Assembly: GCF_037176765.1 (NCBI RefSeq)
Contig: NC_090024.1
Coordinates: 194,242,278 to 194,306,277 of the forward strand
Reading direction: 5' to 3'
DNA from: Anolis sagrei
Lineage: Eukaryota > Chordata > Lepidosauria > Squamata > Anolidae
DNA: 64,000 nucleotides
The translations under genes and the position numbers were made by a program. Positions 22,461-32,930 of the stretch are shown piece by piece. Position 1 is the stretch's first letter, and each line of letters opens with the position of its first letter. The notes beneath the pieces are model-generated. The model ran no database searches. It had not been told where the DNA came from and saw only the letters and a list, made by a program, of their open reading frames with translations.

Positions 22461-23405
22461 CCACTAAGAAAATCCTACAAATGCTACGTTCAGCAAAGAA
22501 CAAAAGGGATCATCTCACCTCTGCAGGAGTCTACCGTATACCATGCAGCTGAGGACAAGTCTACATAGGGACCACCAAATGCAGCATTGCCCAAACACGA
22601 ATCAAGGAACATGAAAGGCACTGCAAACTAAGTCAGCCATAGCAGAGCACCTGATGAATCAACCTAGACACAACATATTATTTGAGATCACAGAAATGCT
22701 GGACCACTTTAACAACCACCATGTCAGACTACACAGAGAAGCCACTGAAATCCACAAGCATGTGGACAATTTCAACAGAAAGGAGGAAACCATGAAAATG
22801 AACAAAGTCTGGCTACCAGTATTTTAAAAACTCTAAAATCAGGACAGTAAACAAAGAACAACACTAAAAAAACAAGGGAATTCCAGTCAGGAAACAATCA
22901 TGGCCATCTAAAATCAGGACAGTAAAGAAAGAACAAGAGTCAAAAACAGGGGAATTCCAGACAAGAAACAACCAGGACCAGCTAACACCTCCCAACAAAG
23001 GATTCTCCCAGGCAGGAAGCAGCTAGGTCTTGAAGCTGCAAGGCTATTTAATGCTAATCAAGACAATCAATTATAGCATTCACTCTTGCCTCCAGACAAG
23101 AAACAATCAGGCCCAGTTAACACCTCCCAACAAAGGATTCCCCCAGGCAGGAAGCAGCCAGGCTTTGAAGTTGCCAGACTATTCAATGCTAATCAAGCTG
23201 GCCAATTGAAATATTCCCACTTGCTTCCAATAGACAAGAGCTCTTCCTCCCACCCTGGACATTCCACAAATATATAAACCCCATTTGCCCAGTTTCCAAC
23301 AGGCCTCACGAGTTCTGAGGATGCCTACCATAGATGTGGGCAAAACATCAGGAGAGAATGCTTCTGGAACATGGCCATACAGCCCAGAAAACTCACAGCA
23401 ACCCA
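22461..23405 (+). mobile_element. Penelope-like element 3' portion with GIY-YIG remnant
   Basis: Begins at codons for PTKKILQMLRSAKNKRD, then LTSAGVYRIPCS and GQVYIGTTK, the GIY-YIG endonuclease signature of Penelope-like elements (R and EH follow). The C-terminus and 3' region continue to 23405, with an internal tandem duplication of about 135 bp (22960-23095 / 23097-23230). Decayed. Confidence 0.82.
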
Positions 23406-23427
23406 AATAATGTATTTTAAGAGAGAG

Positions 23428-23832
23428 AAAATTATTTTCAGCTGGACAACGAAGACAGCTGACTGGAGGAAAATCAACTCATTTTGGAATGTGGTGCTGG
23501 ACAACAGTGCCGGAAATACAGTGGATACCTCCAAAAGGCAAGTTAATAGACTGAACTCTGAAAGCCAAAATGATTACACTGAGGCTCTTGTACTTTGACA
23601 TATCGGGAAATGACATGACTCACTGAAAAAGACAATGAAACTCATTGAAGTTGAAGGTAGAAGGAAAAGAGGAAGACTACGTAACAGGTGAATTGACTGG
23701 CTCAGTAAAGGCATCCACAGCCCAGACTTTGAAAGACTTGATTAGGTCTGTTCATAGTAGGATCTCTTGGAGGTCATTCATCCATAGCATTGCCATAAGT
23801 CAAAGGGAACTAGATGGTACATAACAACAGAG
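23428..23832 (+). mobile_element. old RTE-type LINE 3' end
   Basis: Degenerate RTE C-terminus (WRKINSFW..., VEGRRKRGR..., then GCCATAAGTCAAAGGGAACT and ACAACA tail). The tail sequence is the RTE/Sauria type rather than the young BovB type. Frames are broken. Confidence 0.65.
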
Positions 23833-23999
23833 CCGTGTTAGTCTACTGCAGTAAATAAGTAAGCAACTTGCGGAAATTTTAAATTTATACAATTTGAGCA
23901 TTCACTTTTAAAGATAATTTGTATTTAGAAATATGGCTATTGGATACAGATTTACATGTTCTGGAGTAAACCCAAACTTCAAACTTAATTGTCCAACTC

Positions 24000-24279
24000 T
24001 TGGGGGTGGTGGTGGTGCTCATCTCCATTTCTAAGCCAAAGAGCCAACGTTGTCCGTAGACACCTCCAAGGTCCTGTGGCCAGCATGACTGCATGGAATG
24101 CCATTACCTTCCCTCCGGAGAAGTACCTATTGATCTATTCACGTTTGCATGTTCTCAAACTGCTAGAAGCTGGGGTTAACAACAGGAGCTAAACCTACTC
24201 CCCGAATTCAAACTGCCAACCTTTTGGTCAGCAAGTTCGCCAGCTGAGCAGTTTAACCCGCTGCGCCACCAGGGGGCCA
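24000..24279 (-). mobile_element. tRNA-derived SINE (family A)
   Basis: GGTGCTCATCTCCATTTCTAAG, then GGTCCTGTGGCCAGCATGA, ending GCGCCACCAGGGGGCC. The 3' end is shortened. Confidence 0.83.
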
Positions 24280-24299
24280 CTGTCACTTCATCATCCATA

Positions 24300-24547
24300 A
24301 TGAAGAGCGTTGTTGTCTTTAGACACTCTCCCAATCAAATTACTGGCATGTCTGCATGGCTGCCTTTTATTACCTTCCCGCCAAAGCGGTACCTATTTAT
24401 CTACTTACATTACTGTTTTTGAACTGCTATGTTAGCAGAAGCTGGGCTGACAGTTGAGAGCTCATGCCAACCCGGGCTTGAACTGTCGCCCTTTCGATCG
24501 GCGAGATTTTCTGCAGCTAGAGGTTTAACCCACTGTGCTAAAGCCCA
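24300..24547 (-). mobile_element. tRNA-derived SINE, diverged family A copy
   Basis: Retains GGTACCTATTTATCTACTTAC, GAACTGCTATGTTAGCAGAAG and a reversed tRNA head (TTTAACCCACTGTGCTAAAG). Directly adjoins the left end of the full-length L2. Confidence 0.65.
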
Positions 24548-24572
24548 GCCCTTCCTATTGAAGTCCTTCCTG

Positions 24573-25045
24573 GACTGAGTCTGCTGTGCTTGCTGTGAAG
24601 GGGCAATAAAGATCTCCAGCCTGCTCCCAGGACTCCTTGTGAGTAGCCAGCAGCCCAGGCCTCCTCCAGTGGGGTGTGACTCAGCAATCTGCAAGGAGGC
24701 CTCTACATCTATAAAGCTGAGTCCACAGGCCTGCCAGGGACTGAGTCTGCTGTGCTTGCTGTGAAGGGGCAATAAAGATCTCCAGCCTGCTCCCAGGACT
24801 CCTTGTGAGTAGCCAGCAGCCCAGGCCTCCTCCAGTGGGGTGTGACTCAGCAATCTGCAAGGGGCCTCTACATCTATAAAGCTGAGTCCACAGGCCTGCC
24901 AGGGACTGAGTCTGCTGTGCTTGCTGTGAAGGGGCAATAAAGATCTCCAGCCTGCTCCCAGGACTCCTTGTGAGTAGCCAGCAGCCCAGGCCTCCTCCAG
25001 TGGGGTGTGACTCAGCAATCTGCAAGGAGGCCTCTACATCTATAA
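24573..25045 (+). repeat. 166-bp tandem repeat, about 2.8 units
   Basis: Units start at GACTGAGTCTGCTG at 24573, 24739 and 24904 (periods 166 and 165). Units are nearly identical; one lacks two or three bases in a GCAAGGAGGCC segment. Each contains AATAAAG and CTATAAAGC. Position at the left end of the L2 suggests promoter monomers, as known for some LINE 5' UTRs. Confidence 0.85.
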
Positions 25046-25049
25046 AGCT

Positions 25050-25560
25050 CTACATCTGCGGCTGCCATCTTGCGTCTCGCTTTTCCATTGCCGCCGCCGT
25101 CCCTTCACCGCTGCCGCTGCGACCGGACCACCGCTGGGGCCAGGGCCGAGCCAGGGCGTCCCGCTTCTCCATCGCCGCCGCCGTCCCCTCACCGCCGCCG
25201 GTACGACCGGACCACTGCTGGGCCACGGAGAGCGTCGCGGCCGCTGAGGCCGCCATCTTGGCGCCCCGCCTTCACCATCGCTGCCGCTGCTGCGACCGGT
25301 CCACCGCTGGGGCCGTTGGGCCAAGCCAGGGCACGGAGAACGCCGCGGCTGTTGCGGCCGCCATCTTGGCGCCTCGCCTCACCATCGCCGCCTTTCCATC
25401 GCTACCACTGCAGCTGCTGGGCCGCCGCTGGGCCGCTGGGCCATCGCTGCCGCCTTCCATCGCGGCCACCACCATTTGGCCCGCCGCCTTGTCATCGCTG
25501 CTAGATTTCACCTTTGCCACCACTGCTGGATCTTCTAGAGTTTCATCTTTTCAGCGTTGA
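25050..25560 (+). promoter_or_regulatory. CpG-rich block of the L2 5' region
   Basis: Dense CCGCCGCC and GACCGGACCACCGCTG motifs recurring at roughly 80-90 bp, strikingly GC-rich against AT-rich surroundings. Long ORFs on both strands here are composition artefacts. Likely the regulatory core of the LINE. Confidence 0.6.
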
Positions 25561-25860
25561 CTAATATTGTGTAGAACCTTTGTATGTGCCTTAATATTGT
25601 GTAGACCTCTTGTGCTGGCCTCAATAGTGTGTAGACCTTTGGTGCTAGCCTTAATACTGTGTAGACCTCTTGTGCTGGCCTTAATATTGTGTAGACCTCT
25701 TGTGCCGGCCTAATATTGTGTAGACCTCTTGAGCTGGCCTTAATATTGTGTAGACCTCTTGTGCCGGCCTAATATTGTGTAGACCTTCTGTGCTGGCCTT
25801 AATACTGAGTAGACCTTTTGTGCCGGCCTTAATATTGTGTAGACCTCTTGAGCTGGCCTC
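25560..25860 (+). repeat. tandem array of a roughly 31-bp unit, about ten copies
   Basis: Repeating unit containing TAATATTGTGTAGACCTCTT and TGCTGGCCT, with small variants (TGTGCCGG, TGAGCTGG). The array is contiguous, without spacers, between the CpG block and the L2 leader. Confidence 0.85.
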
Positions 25861-26331
25861 CTTTGGATTGATAGATATACAATAGACCAACTGTGCTGAC
25901 CGCCACTGTGTACACCATCCCCGGATGCCCCCATCTGCTCTCAGACCAACCGTCTAGAGGTACATCTGAATCATAACAACCTTATTCAAGTGGTATCACC
26001 ATCATCTTCGTAAGAACGTGACTACATATTACTATCTTAGCACACTCTTCTGGTTGTCGCTGCTGCTAAGCTGATATAAGAACACAACAGCACTTTAAGG
26101 CGCCTGCCACCTGCTGCTAAATAACACTAGCACTTACGCCCCCTTCCTTATCCCTCTATGCCGCACTTTAGTGAATGCTGAGAACCAGTTTCAGGTTACC
26201 TATTGCACTTTAGATCTTGCACTTTATGTATGTGCCCAACGGCACGTAGTGTGTTGTTAACTGAGTGGTATTACTGACTGTGCTGCACTGAAGACTCTCG
26301 CACTCTCGCACTTTACGAACTATCCTAACTG

Positions 26332-29300
26332 GTGTGGCTGGAACGCCCCTTCCTTCTGAAGCTATTGTTATCCATGAAGTCCCCCACCCCCCTGTTGGTA
26401 CTATCCCTGTTGCTACTGACTAGCGGAAGGGTCAGGGGAGGAGGCGGGCTGGAGCCTGTGGACAAAAATGGGGCGGGGAAGGGGGAGGAAGGGGAGCAAG
26501 GGTGTTGGCAGGGACCAACAAATCAAACAACTGATGAAGCAGGAAATAAGACCTTGATATTAGATCGCGGCATGGAGGGGGGGAGGTGTTCCACTAGCCG
26601 AGGGGCCCCCATAGAGGTCGTGGTGGGGAGGAGGAGATGCGGAAAAAGGAGACCTCGAATTTGGCCTAATTCGGACCGTTTATCTACATTAACAATTCCC
26701 AACCGGTCTCCTAAGGTAAATTGGTGTAACCAGGTGAGCGGGCCCTCGGGATTGAAGGTGGTGCTGCTGAACGCCAGATCTGTCAACGGAAAAACGACCT
26801 GGATCCAGGACCTAATCCTGGAGGAGCGGGCAGATCTGGCGTGCATTACGGAGACCTGGTTGGATGAAGCTGGAGGCGTAAATCTGACCCAGCTTTGTCC
26901 TCCAGGCTTCTCCGTACAGCACCAACCGAGATCCGGAGGACGGGGAGGCGGGGTCGCAGTGGTCTATAGAGATTCCATCCGTCTGACCAGGAGCCCCATC
27001 CCGCAGACCACAAATTTTGAATGCGTCCACCTGAGGGTGGGTGACCGGGACAGAATAGGGATTCTGTTAGTGTACCGTCCACCTCGCTGCACTACAGTCT
27101 CCCTACCTGAGCTAGCGGGGGTGGTCTCGAGCCTGGCGTTGGAGTCTCAACGGCTTCTTGTGCTGGGGGACTTCAACATCCATGCCGAGGCGACCCTCAC
27201 AGGAGCGGCTCAGGACTTCATGTCCGCCATGGCAACCATGGGGCTGTCCCAACGAATAACTGGCCCCACCCACTGTGCTGGACATACATTGGACTTGGTT
27301 TTCTGCCAGGGATGGGAGCAGGGTGGCGGGGTGGAGGAGTTGTTCATCTCTCCGTTGCCATGGACCGACCACTTCCTGATCAGATTTAGGCTCACTGCAC
27401 CCCCTAACCTCCGCAAAGGTGGAGGACCCATTAAGATGGTCCGCCCCAGGAGGCTTATGGATCCGAATGGATTCCTGATGGCTCTTGGGGACTTTCCCGC
27501 TACCTCGGCAGGTGATCATGTTGAGGCCTTGGTCGCTCTCTGGAATGGGGAGATGACCAGGGCAATTGACATGATCGCTCCGGAACGTCCCCTCTCAAGT
27601 AACCGAGCTAAACCAGCTCCTTGGTTCACTGAGGAGCTGGCAGCGATGAAGCGAAGGAAGAGGGAACTAGAGAGCGTGTGGCGCTCGGACCCAAGCGAGC
27701 CAAACCGAGCACGGTTTGTGTCCTTTCTAAGGGCATATGCCGCGGCAATAAAAGCCGCAAAGAAAACTTTCTTTGCGGCCACTATTGCGTCTGCAAAAAA
27801 CCGTCCGGCGGAGTTGTTTCGGATTGTCAGAGGTCTTTTGACTCCCGCCACCTCAGGCGGGAGCCCTGACAATTCGGCCACGCGCTGTGAAGCATTTGCT
27901 CGGTTCTTTGCAGACAAAGTCGCTTTGATCCGTTCTGGGCTGGACACCATATTAAATGCAGTCTCTGTGGATGTGACACGAGCACCTGCTTGTCCTGTTT
28001 TGATGGATTCTTTTCAGCTTGTGAAGCCCGAGGATGTGGACAAGATACTTGGAGGAATGAGGCCCACCACGTCCATCCTAGACCCCTGCCCATCCTGGCT
28101 TCTGAAGGAGGCCAGAGGGGGATTGGCTGAGTGGGTAACGGTGGTGGTTAATGCCTCCCTTCGGGAAGGCAAGATTCCAGCGAGCCTAAAACAGGCTATT
28201 ATAAAGCCGCTGTTGAAAAAACCATCACTGGACCCCACTAAATTTGACAACTTTCGGCCTGTTTCCAATCTTCCCTTCTTGGGCAAAGTCATGGAAAGCG
28301 TGGTGGCCTCACAACTCCAGGTATTCTTGAGAGACACGGATTATCTGGATCCGGCACAGTCTGGTTTCAGACCGGGACATGGTACCGAGACAGTCTTGGT
28401 CGCCTTAGTGGATGATCTGCGCCGGGAGCTAGACAGGGGGAGTGTGTCCCTGTTGGTGCTCCTGGACCTCTCAGCGGCCTTCGATACCGTCGACCACGGT
28501 ATCCTTCTGGGGCGCCTTGCGGAAATGGGTCTTGGGGGCACTGCTTTGCGGTGGCTCCAGTCATTTCTGGAGGGTCGTACCCAGAAGGTGTTATTGGGGG
28601 ACTCCTGTTCAACCCCACAGCCTTTGACCTGTGGGGTTCCACAGGGCTCTATATTGTCCCCCATGCTGTTTAATATCTACATGAAGCCGCTGGGTGAGAT
28701 CATCCGGAGTTTCGGGGTGCGGTGTCATCTGTACGCAGATGATGTCCAGCTCTGTCACTCCTTTCCACCTGCTACTAAGGAGGCTGTCGAAGTCCTGAAC
28801 CGGTGCCTGGCCGCTGTAATGGTCTGGATGAGGGCGAACAAACTGAAATTAAATCCAGACAAGACAGAGGTACTCCTGGTCAGTCGCAAGGCCGAGCAGG
28901 GTATAGGGTTACAGCCTGTGCTGGATGGGGTCGCACTCCCCTTGAAGGCGCAGGTTCGCAGCTTGGGTGTGATCCTGGATTCATCGTTGAGCCTGGATTC
29001 CCAGGTTTCAGCGGTGACCAGGGGAGCATTTGCACAGCTTCGGCTTGTGCGCCAGCTGCGCCCGTACCTTGGGAAGTCTGACTTGGCCACGGTGGTACAC
29101 GCTCTGGTCACATCCCGTCTTGACTACTGCAACGCTCTCTACGTGGGGCTGCCCTTAAAGATGGCCCGGAAGCTTCAGCTCGTCCAGCGCGCGGCAGCCA
29201 TGTTGTTAACAGGAGCAGGACGCAGGGAGCACACAACGCCCTTGTTGTTCCAGCTCCACTGGCTGCCGATTTGCTACCGGGCCCAATTTAAGGTGCTGGT

Positions 29301-29577
29301 GTTATCCTACAAAGCCCTAAACGGTTCCGGCCCAAAATACCTTACGGACCGCATCTCGGCCTACGAGCCCACGAGGACCTTGAGATCATCTGGGGAGGCC
29401 CTTCTCTCGATCCCGCCTGCCTCACAGGCACGTCTGGCGGGGACGAGAGAGAGGGCCTTCTCGGTGGTGGCCCCCCGGCTGTGGAACTCCCTCCCTGCTG
29501 ACATCAGACAGGCGCCCTCCCTCATGGCCTTTCGTAAGGGCCTGAAGACGTGGCTCTTCGAACAGGCTTTCAACTGA
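26332..29577 (+). CDS. L2-type LINE polyprotein: APE endonuclease + reverse transcriptase (1081 aa)
   Basis: Uninterrupted ORF. Residues 1-140: Leu-rich start (MKSPTP then a Leu run near 15-30) and a basic linker, unrecognised. Residues about 141-352: APE-type endonuclease, with N147 in LNARS, ETW at 174-176, GDFN at 279-282 and TDH at 345-347. Residues about 600-900: RT with LKQAIIKPLLKK, FRPVSNLP, SGFRPGHG, FDTVDH (717-722), GVPQGS (768-773) and the catalytic YADD (801-804). The C-terminus has HWLPICYRAQFK, RAFSVVAPRLWNSLP and FRKGLKTWLF, the L2-clade signature. It nicks target DNA and copies its RNA into the site. No separate ORF1 was seen. The start is the first ATG; a second ATG is 14 codons on. 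Confidence 0.93.
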   Translation: MWLERPFLLKLLLSMKSPTPLLVLSLLLLTSGRVRGGGGLEPVDKNGAGKGEEGEQGCWQGPTNQTTDEAGNKTLILDRGMEGGRCSTSRGAPIEVVVGRRRCGKRRPRIWPNSDRLSTLTIPNRSPKVNWCNQVSGPSGLKVVLLNARSVNGKTTWIQDLILEERADLACITETWLDEAGGVNLTQLCPPGFSVQHQPRSGGRGGGVAVVYRDSIRLTRSPIPQTTNFECVHLRVGDRDRIGILLVYRPPRCTTVSLPELAGVVSSLALESQRLLVLGDFNIHAEATLTGAAQDFMSAMATMGLSQRITGPTHCAGHTLDLVFCQGWEQGGGVEELFISPLPWTDHFLIRFRLTAPPNLRKGGGPIKMVRPRRLMDPNGFLMALGDFPATSAGDHVEALVALWNGEMTRAIDMIAPERPLSSNRAKPAPWFTEELAAMKRRKRELESVWRSDPSEPNRARFVSFLRAYAAAIKAAKKTFFAATIASAKNRPAELFRIVRGLLTPATSGGSPDNSATRCEAFARFFADKVALIRSGLDTILNAVSVDVTRAPACPVLMDSFQLVKPEDVDKILGGMRPTTSILDPCPSWLLKEARGGLAEWVTVVVNASLREGKIPASLKQAIIKPLLKKPSLDPTKFDNFRPVSNLPFLGKVMESVVASQLQVFLRDTDYLDPAQSGFRPGHGTETVLVALVDDLRRELDRGSVSLLVLLDLSAAFDTVDHGILLGRLAEMGLGGTALRWLQSFLEGRTQKVLLGDSCSTPQPLTCGVPQGSILSPMLFNIYMKPLGEIIRSFGVRCHLYADDVQLCHSFPPATKEAVEVLNRCLAAVMVWMRANKLKLNPDKTEVLLVSRKAEQGIGLQPVLDGVALPLKAQVRSLGVILDSSLSLDSQVSAVTRGAFAQLRLVRQLRPYLGKSDLATVVHALVTSRLDYCNALYVGLPLKMARKLQLVQRAAAMLLTGAGRREHTTPLLFQLHWLPICYRAQFKVLVLSYKALNGSGPKYLTDRISAYEPTRTLRSSGEALLSIPPASQARLAGTRERAFSVVAPRLWNSLPADIRQAPSLMAFRKGLKTWLFEQAFN

Positions 29578-29793
29578 GTGCTATGTTACTGGAAATGACA
29601 ACCGGAATGAATTTACGACTACGAGATTGATTATGATTCCATAATATGACGCAGCGGATTTTTAGTGTAATTTAAATGTTGTGTATTAGTGATGTTAGTT
29701 TGTTGTCCTGATTGCTTTGTAAAGTGTCTTTTTTGTATTGTACACCGCCACGAGTCGCCCTAGGGCTGAGAGCGGCGGTTAATAAATGCAAGA

Positions 29794-29833
<40 letters not shown>

Positions 29834-29879
29834 TTCAGATTCCTACTGCTATACTATTCTTAAAGGTAAAGCAACTCTT

Positions 29880-30000
29880 ATCATACAATTCCATAATCCC
29901 TTTAAAATATTATTTATTTACATTATTTTTATCCCACTGGTGGCTAACAATAACCATAAAACAATCAAAGCTAAAATGCAAATCCACTAAAATATATAAC
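29880..30000 (-). mobile_element. LINE 3' UTR fragment (CR1/L2 type), weak
   Basis: TTATTTATTTACATTATTTTTATCCC, then GGTGGCTAACAATAACCATAAAACAAT, resembles reversed LINE tails seen elsewhere here. Confidence 0.3.
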
Positions 30001-30099
30001 AACAACAACAACAAACCACTTGGGTCATTCAAGCTATTTAAAAAAGGCATTAAAAACTACAGCCACCCCAAAATCACAATCACACCGTATCTATGTGAT

Positions 30100-30286
30100 A
30101 GAGTGCATCTATAGAGAATGAATGCAGTAACTCAATGATATGGAATCCTGGGAATTGTAGTTCGTTAAGACACCAGCACTCTTTGACAAAGGCCAAAGAA
30201 CTCATAAAACTACAACTCCCAGCATTCCATAGCATTGAGCCACTGTAGTGAAAGTGGTGCCAAGCAGCCTTAATTCTATAGCATAG
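30100..30286. mobile_element. palindromic MITE (CATCTACA...TGTAGATG type)
   Basis: TGCATCTATAGAGAATGAATGC, TGGGAATTGTAGTTCG, AACTACAACTCCCAGCATTCC and CAGCCTTAATTCTATAGC. Relatives at 33815-33970 and 38748-38956; class unknown. Confidence 0.55.
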
Positions 30287-30288
30287 AT

Positions 30289-30379
30289 CATGCATGGGGA
30301 AACTTTGGCCCTCCTGCTGTAAGAAATTGTGGGAGTTGTAGTCCAAAACACCTGGAGGGCCAAAGTTTACTCATGCCTG
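30289..30379. mobile_element. short palindromic hAT MITE
   Basis: CATGCATGGGGAAACTTTGG...CCAAAGTTTACTCATGCCTG; flanks GCATAGAT / CCTTAGAT (6 of 8). It interrupts the MITE at 30100-30286. Confidence 0.7.
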
Positions 30380-30454
30380 CCTTAGATGAAAAGGATGTTT
30401 TATAGTCACACTTGTTCTATGATATCATCTCCCCAAACTACATTTTTCTTGTAT

Positions 30455-31705
30455 TGTCAAAGGCTTTCATGGCCAGAATTACTGGATTGTTGTGAATTTT
30501 CTGGGCTTTATGGCTGTGGTCCAGAAGCATTATCTCCTGACGTTTTGCCCACATGGCAGGCATCCTCAGAGGTTGTGAGGCAAGTGAGGTTTATATATCG
30601 GTGGAATGTCCAGGGTGGGAGAAAGAACTCTTGTCTGCTCAGGGAGGTGTGAATATTGCAAATGGCCAGCTTGATTAGCATTTAATGGCCTAGCAGTTTT
30701 CAAGGTGTGGCTTCTTGCCTGGGGGAACCCTTTGTTGAGAGGTGATTAGCTGTCCCCAATTGTTTCTTCTGGAGTTCTCCTGTTTTTGAACGTTGTTCTT
30801 TATTTACTGTAATGATTTTAGAGGGTTTTTTTTTTTTTTAGTACTGGTAGCCAGATTTTGTTCATTTTCATGGTTTCCTCCTTTTTGTTTAAATTGTCCA
30901 CATGCTTGTGGATTTCAATGGCTTCTCTGTGTAGTTTGACATGGTGGTTGTGAGAGAGAGTCCAGCATTTCTGTGTTCTCAAATAAAATGCTGTGTCCAG
31001 GTTGGTTCAGCAGGTGCTCTGCTATGGCTGATTTCTCTGGTTGACGGGAGTCTGCAGTGCCTTTCATGTTCCAGGATTTGTGTTTGGCCAATGCTGTGTT
31101 TGGTGGTCCCTATGTAGACTTGTCCACAGCTGCATAGTATACGGTAGACTCCTGCAGAGGTGAGAGGATCCCTCTTGTCCTTTGCTGAACGTAGCATTTG
31201 TTGGATTTTCTTGGTGGGTCTGTAGAGAATTTGCATGTTGTGTTTCTTCATCAGCTTCCCTATGCGATCAGCAGTTCCTTTGATGTATGGCAAGAACACT
31301 TTTCCTCTGGGTGGATCTTCGTCTTTACTCTCGTGGCTTGTTCTTGGTCTTGCAGCTCTTCTGATGTCTGAGGTGGAGTATCCATTGGCCTGGAGAGCCC
31401 AGTTTAGGTGGTTCAGTTCATCTTGGAGGAGGTGGGGTTCGCAGATTCTTTTTGTAAGGTCTTCCAGGGCTTTAATTCACTTCTTTTTTTTACTTGTGTG
31501 ATGGTTGGACTTTTTATGTAGGTATCTATCTATCTGTGTGTATAGATTTTCTGTAAATTGTGTGGCCCAATTGTTGATCTGGTTTGCGGATGATTAGGAC
31601 ATCTAGAAAAGGCAGTCTTCCTTCATTTTCTTTGTCCATGGTGAATTGGATGTTTGGGTGGATGCTGTTAAGATGGTCCAGGAATCTGTTTTGTTCTTCT
31701 TGTGA
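30455..31705 (-). mobile_element. Penelope-like element: RT end, linker, GIY-YIG domain, 3' end
   Basis: The minus strand shows in order the end of the RT ([14 protein letters not shown], then [18 protein letters not shown]), a linker, FLPYIKGTADRIGKLMKKH, the GIY-YIG domain (GVYRILCSCGQVYIGTTK) and the 3' terminus ending TTTGACAATA. 5'-truncated near 31705 and decayed, but the longest PLE copy here. Confidence 0.85.
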
Positions 31706-32204
31706 TGGAGTCCTGATCCGTTCAGTTGTTGGATTTTATCAGTTCCAAGCAAACATGACAAAACTGAAAGTGGCTTTTGTTCTTTTTCAGATGGGTGCAT
31801 ATGTTCTTGTGGTACATGTTGTTTATATTGTTTGGTTGCTTTGGATCCTTCATAGATGAAAAGCGGGATAGTTTACACACCCATACACTATATATATATA
31901 TTGCAGAGTTTGCCTCCCTCTCCCCATCAGACCATAGTTTGAAACATTATTTTATGTCGGGCATGGGCAACCTTTTTTATCTTGTGGCCGCATTGTGGGC
32001 CCAATGGAGAGAGCCGGGAGGAAAGGTGGCCAGGCATGTACTGGATGAGACAGGCCTGGGAGGGAGAGCTTGTGAGAGGTTGGGCCGAGAGGGGGTGGGG
32101 CAGGACCCGGGTCATCCTCAGGGTTCCCTCCTGGCATAAGGATGGGTCTGCTTAAATATTAGTCAAATATGAAATATTAGTCAAATATTATCCATTATTC
32201 TTTA

Positions 32205-32680
32205 ACCTGATTGCCTGAAGGCCTGGTCCCACAACCACAATTTTACCTTCTTTCTGAAGGTGAGGAGGGATGACAATGATCTAATTTCCCCGGGAAGCAA
32301 ATTCCACAGGTGGGGGGCTACCACCGAGAAGGCCCTGTCCCTCGTCCCCGCCAAATGTATTTGAGACAAAGGCAAGGACAAGAGCAGGGCCTCCCCAGAC
32401 GATCTTAAGCTTCGAGGTGGGACATAGAAGGAGATACGTTCGGACAGGTATGCTGGACCGGAGCCGTATAGGGCGTTATAGGTCAAAACCAGCACTTTGA
32501 ATTGTGTTCAGAATTGGATCGGCAGCCAGTGGAGCTGACACAACAGGGGGGTGGGTATGCTCCCTGTATGACGCTCCAGTGAGTAGTCTAGCTGCCCCCC
32601 TTTGGACTAATTGCAATTTCTGAACAGTCTTCAAAGGCAACCCAACGTAGAGCTTGTTGCAGTAATCTATACCTTTGTTA
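32205..32680 (-). mobile_element. L2-type LINE C-terminal fragment
   Basis: The minus strand encodes YNALYGSGPAYLSERI, RSSGEALL, RAFSVVAPHLWNLLP and an FRKKVKLWL end. Upstream codons (LHWLP region) are interrupted. It ends near 32205 without its A-rich tail. Confidence 0.75.
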
Positions 32681-32689
32681 TGTGTTTTT

Positions 32690-32930
32690 GAAACTACCAG
32701 GCTATTCAGTGCTAATCAAGCTGGCCAATTGAAATATTCACACCTACTTCCAACAGGCAAGAGCTCTTTCTCCCACCCTGGAGTTTCCACAAATATATAA
32801 ACCCAATTTTCCTAGTTTCCAACGGACCTCACAACCTCGGAGGATGCCTGCCATAGATGCAGGCGAAACGTCAGGAGAGAATGCTTCTGGAACATAGCCA
32901 TACAGCCCGGAAAACTTGCACCAACCTACA
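32690..32930 (+). mobile_element. Penelope-like element 3' end
   Basis: Matches the distal part of the 22.5-kb copy (GGCTATTCAGTGCTAATCAA, CTTCCAACAGGCAAGAGCTC) and ends GAAAACTTGCACCAACC. It abuts an L2 fragment in opposite orientation. Confidence 0.8.
32834..32874 (+). ncRNA. degenerate hammerhead-like core in PLE end
   Basis: Best stem II (TGCCTGC/GCAGGC), GAAAC and GTC cleavage triplet, but the first core element reads CGGAGGA instead of CTGAGGA, so this copy is probably inactive. Comparable degenerate cores lie at 23311-23354 (plus) and 30535-30572 (minus). Confidence 0.38.

Larger units (their letters stand above)
24553..29832 (+). mobile_element. apparently full-length L2-clade LINE
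   Basis: Composite of a 166-bp tandem array (24573-25045), a CpG-rich block (about 25050-25560), a roughly 31-bp tandem array (25560-25860), a leader, one long EN-RT ORF (26332-29577), a 255-bp 3' UTR and an (AAT)n tail (29799-29831). The end resembles the UTRs of other L2-type tails in this window (stem-like GAGTCGCCC...GGGCTGAGAG, then AATAAATG). The left edge is set where SINE-like sequence stops and the tandem array begins; no target-site duplication was found, which is common for this clade. A young, possibly mobile copy inside the probable first intron of the LEM gene, antisense to it. Confidence 0.75.

Noticed and set aside
24410-25025. 202- and 114-codon minus-strand open frames
   Set aside because: They run through the 166-bp tandem array and repeat the same residues; a by-product of the repeat, not a gene.
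25040-25560. Several long open frames on both strands
   Set aside because: The segment is extremely GC-rich with GCC/CGG repeats, where stop codons are rare. No motif in any frame.
25560-25860. CRISPR-like regular repeats
   Set aside because: The roughly 31-bp units are directly contiguous with no spacers, in a vertebrate LINE 5' region.
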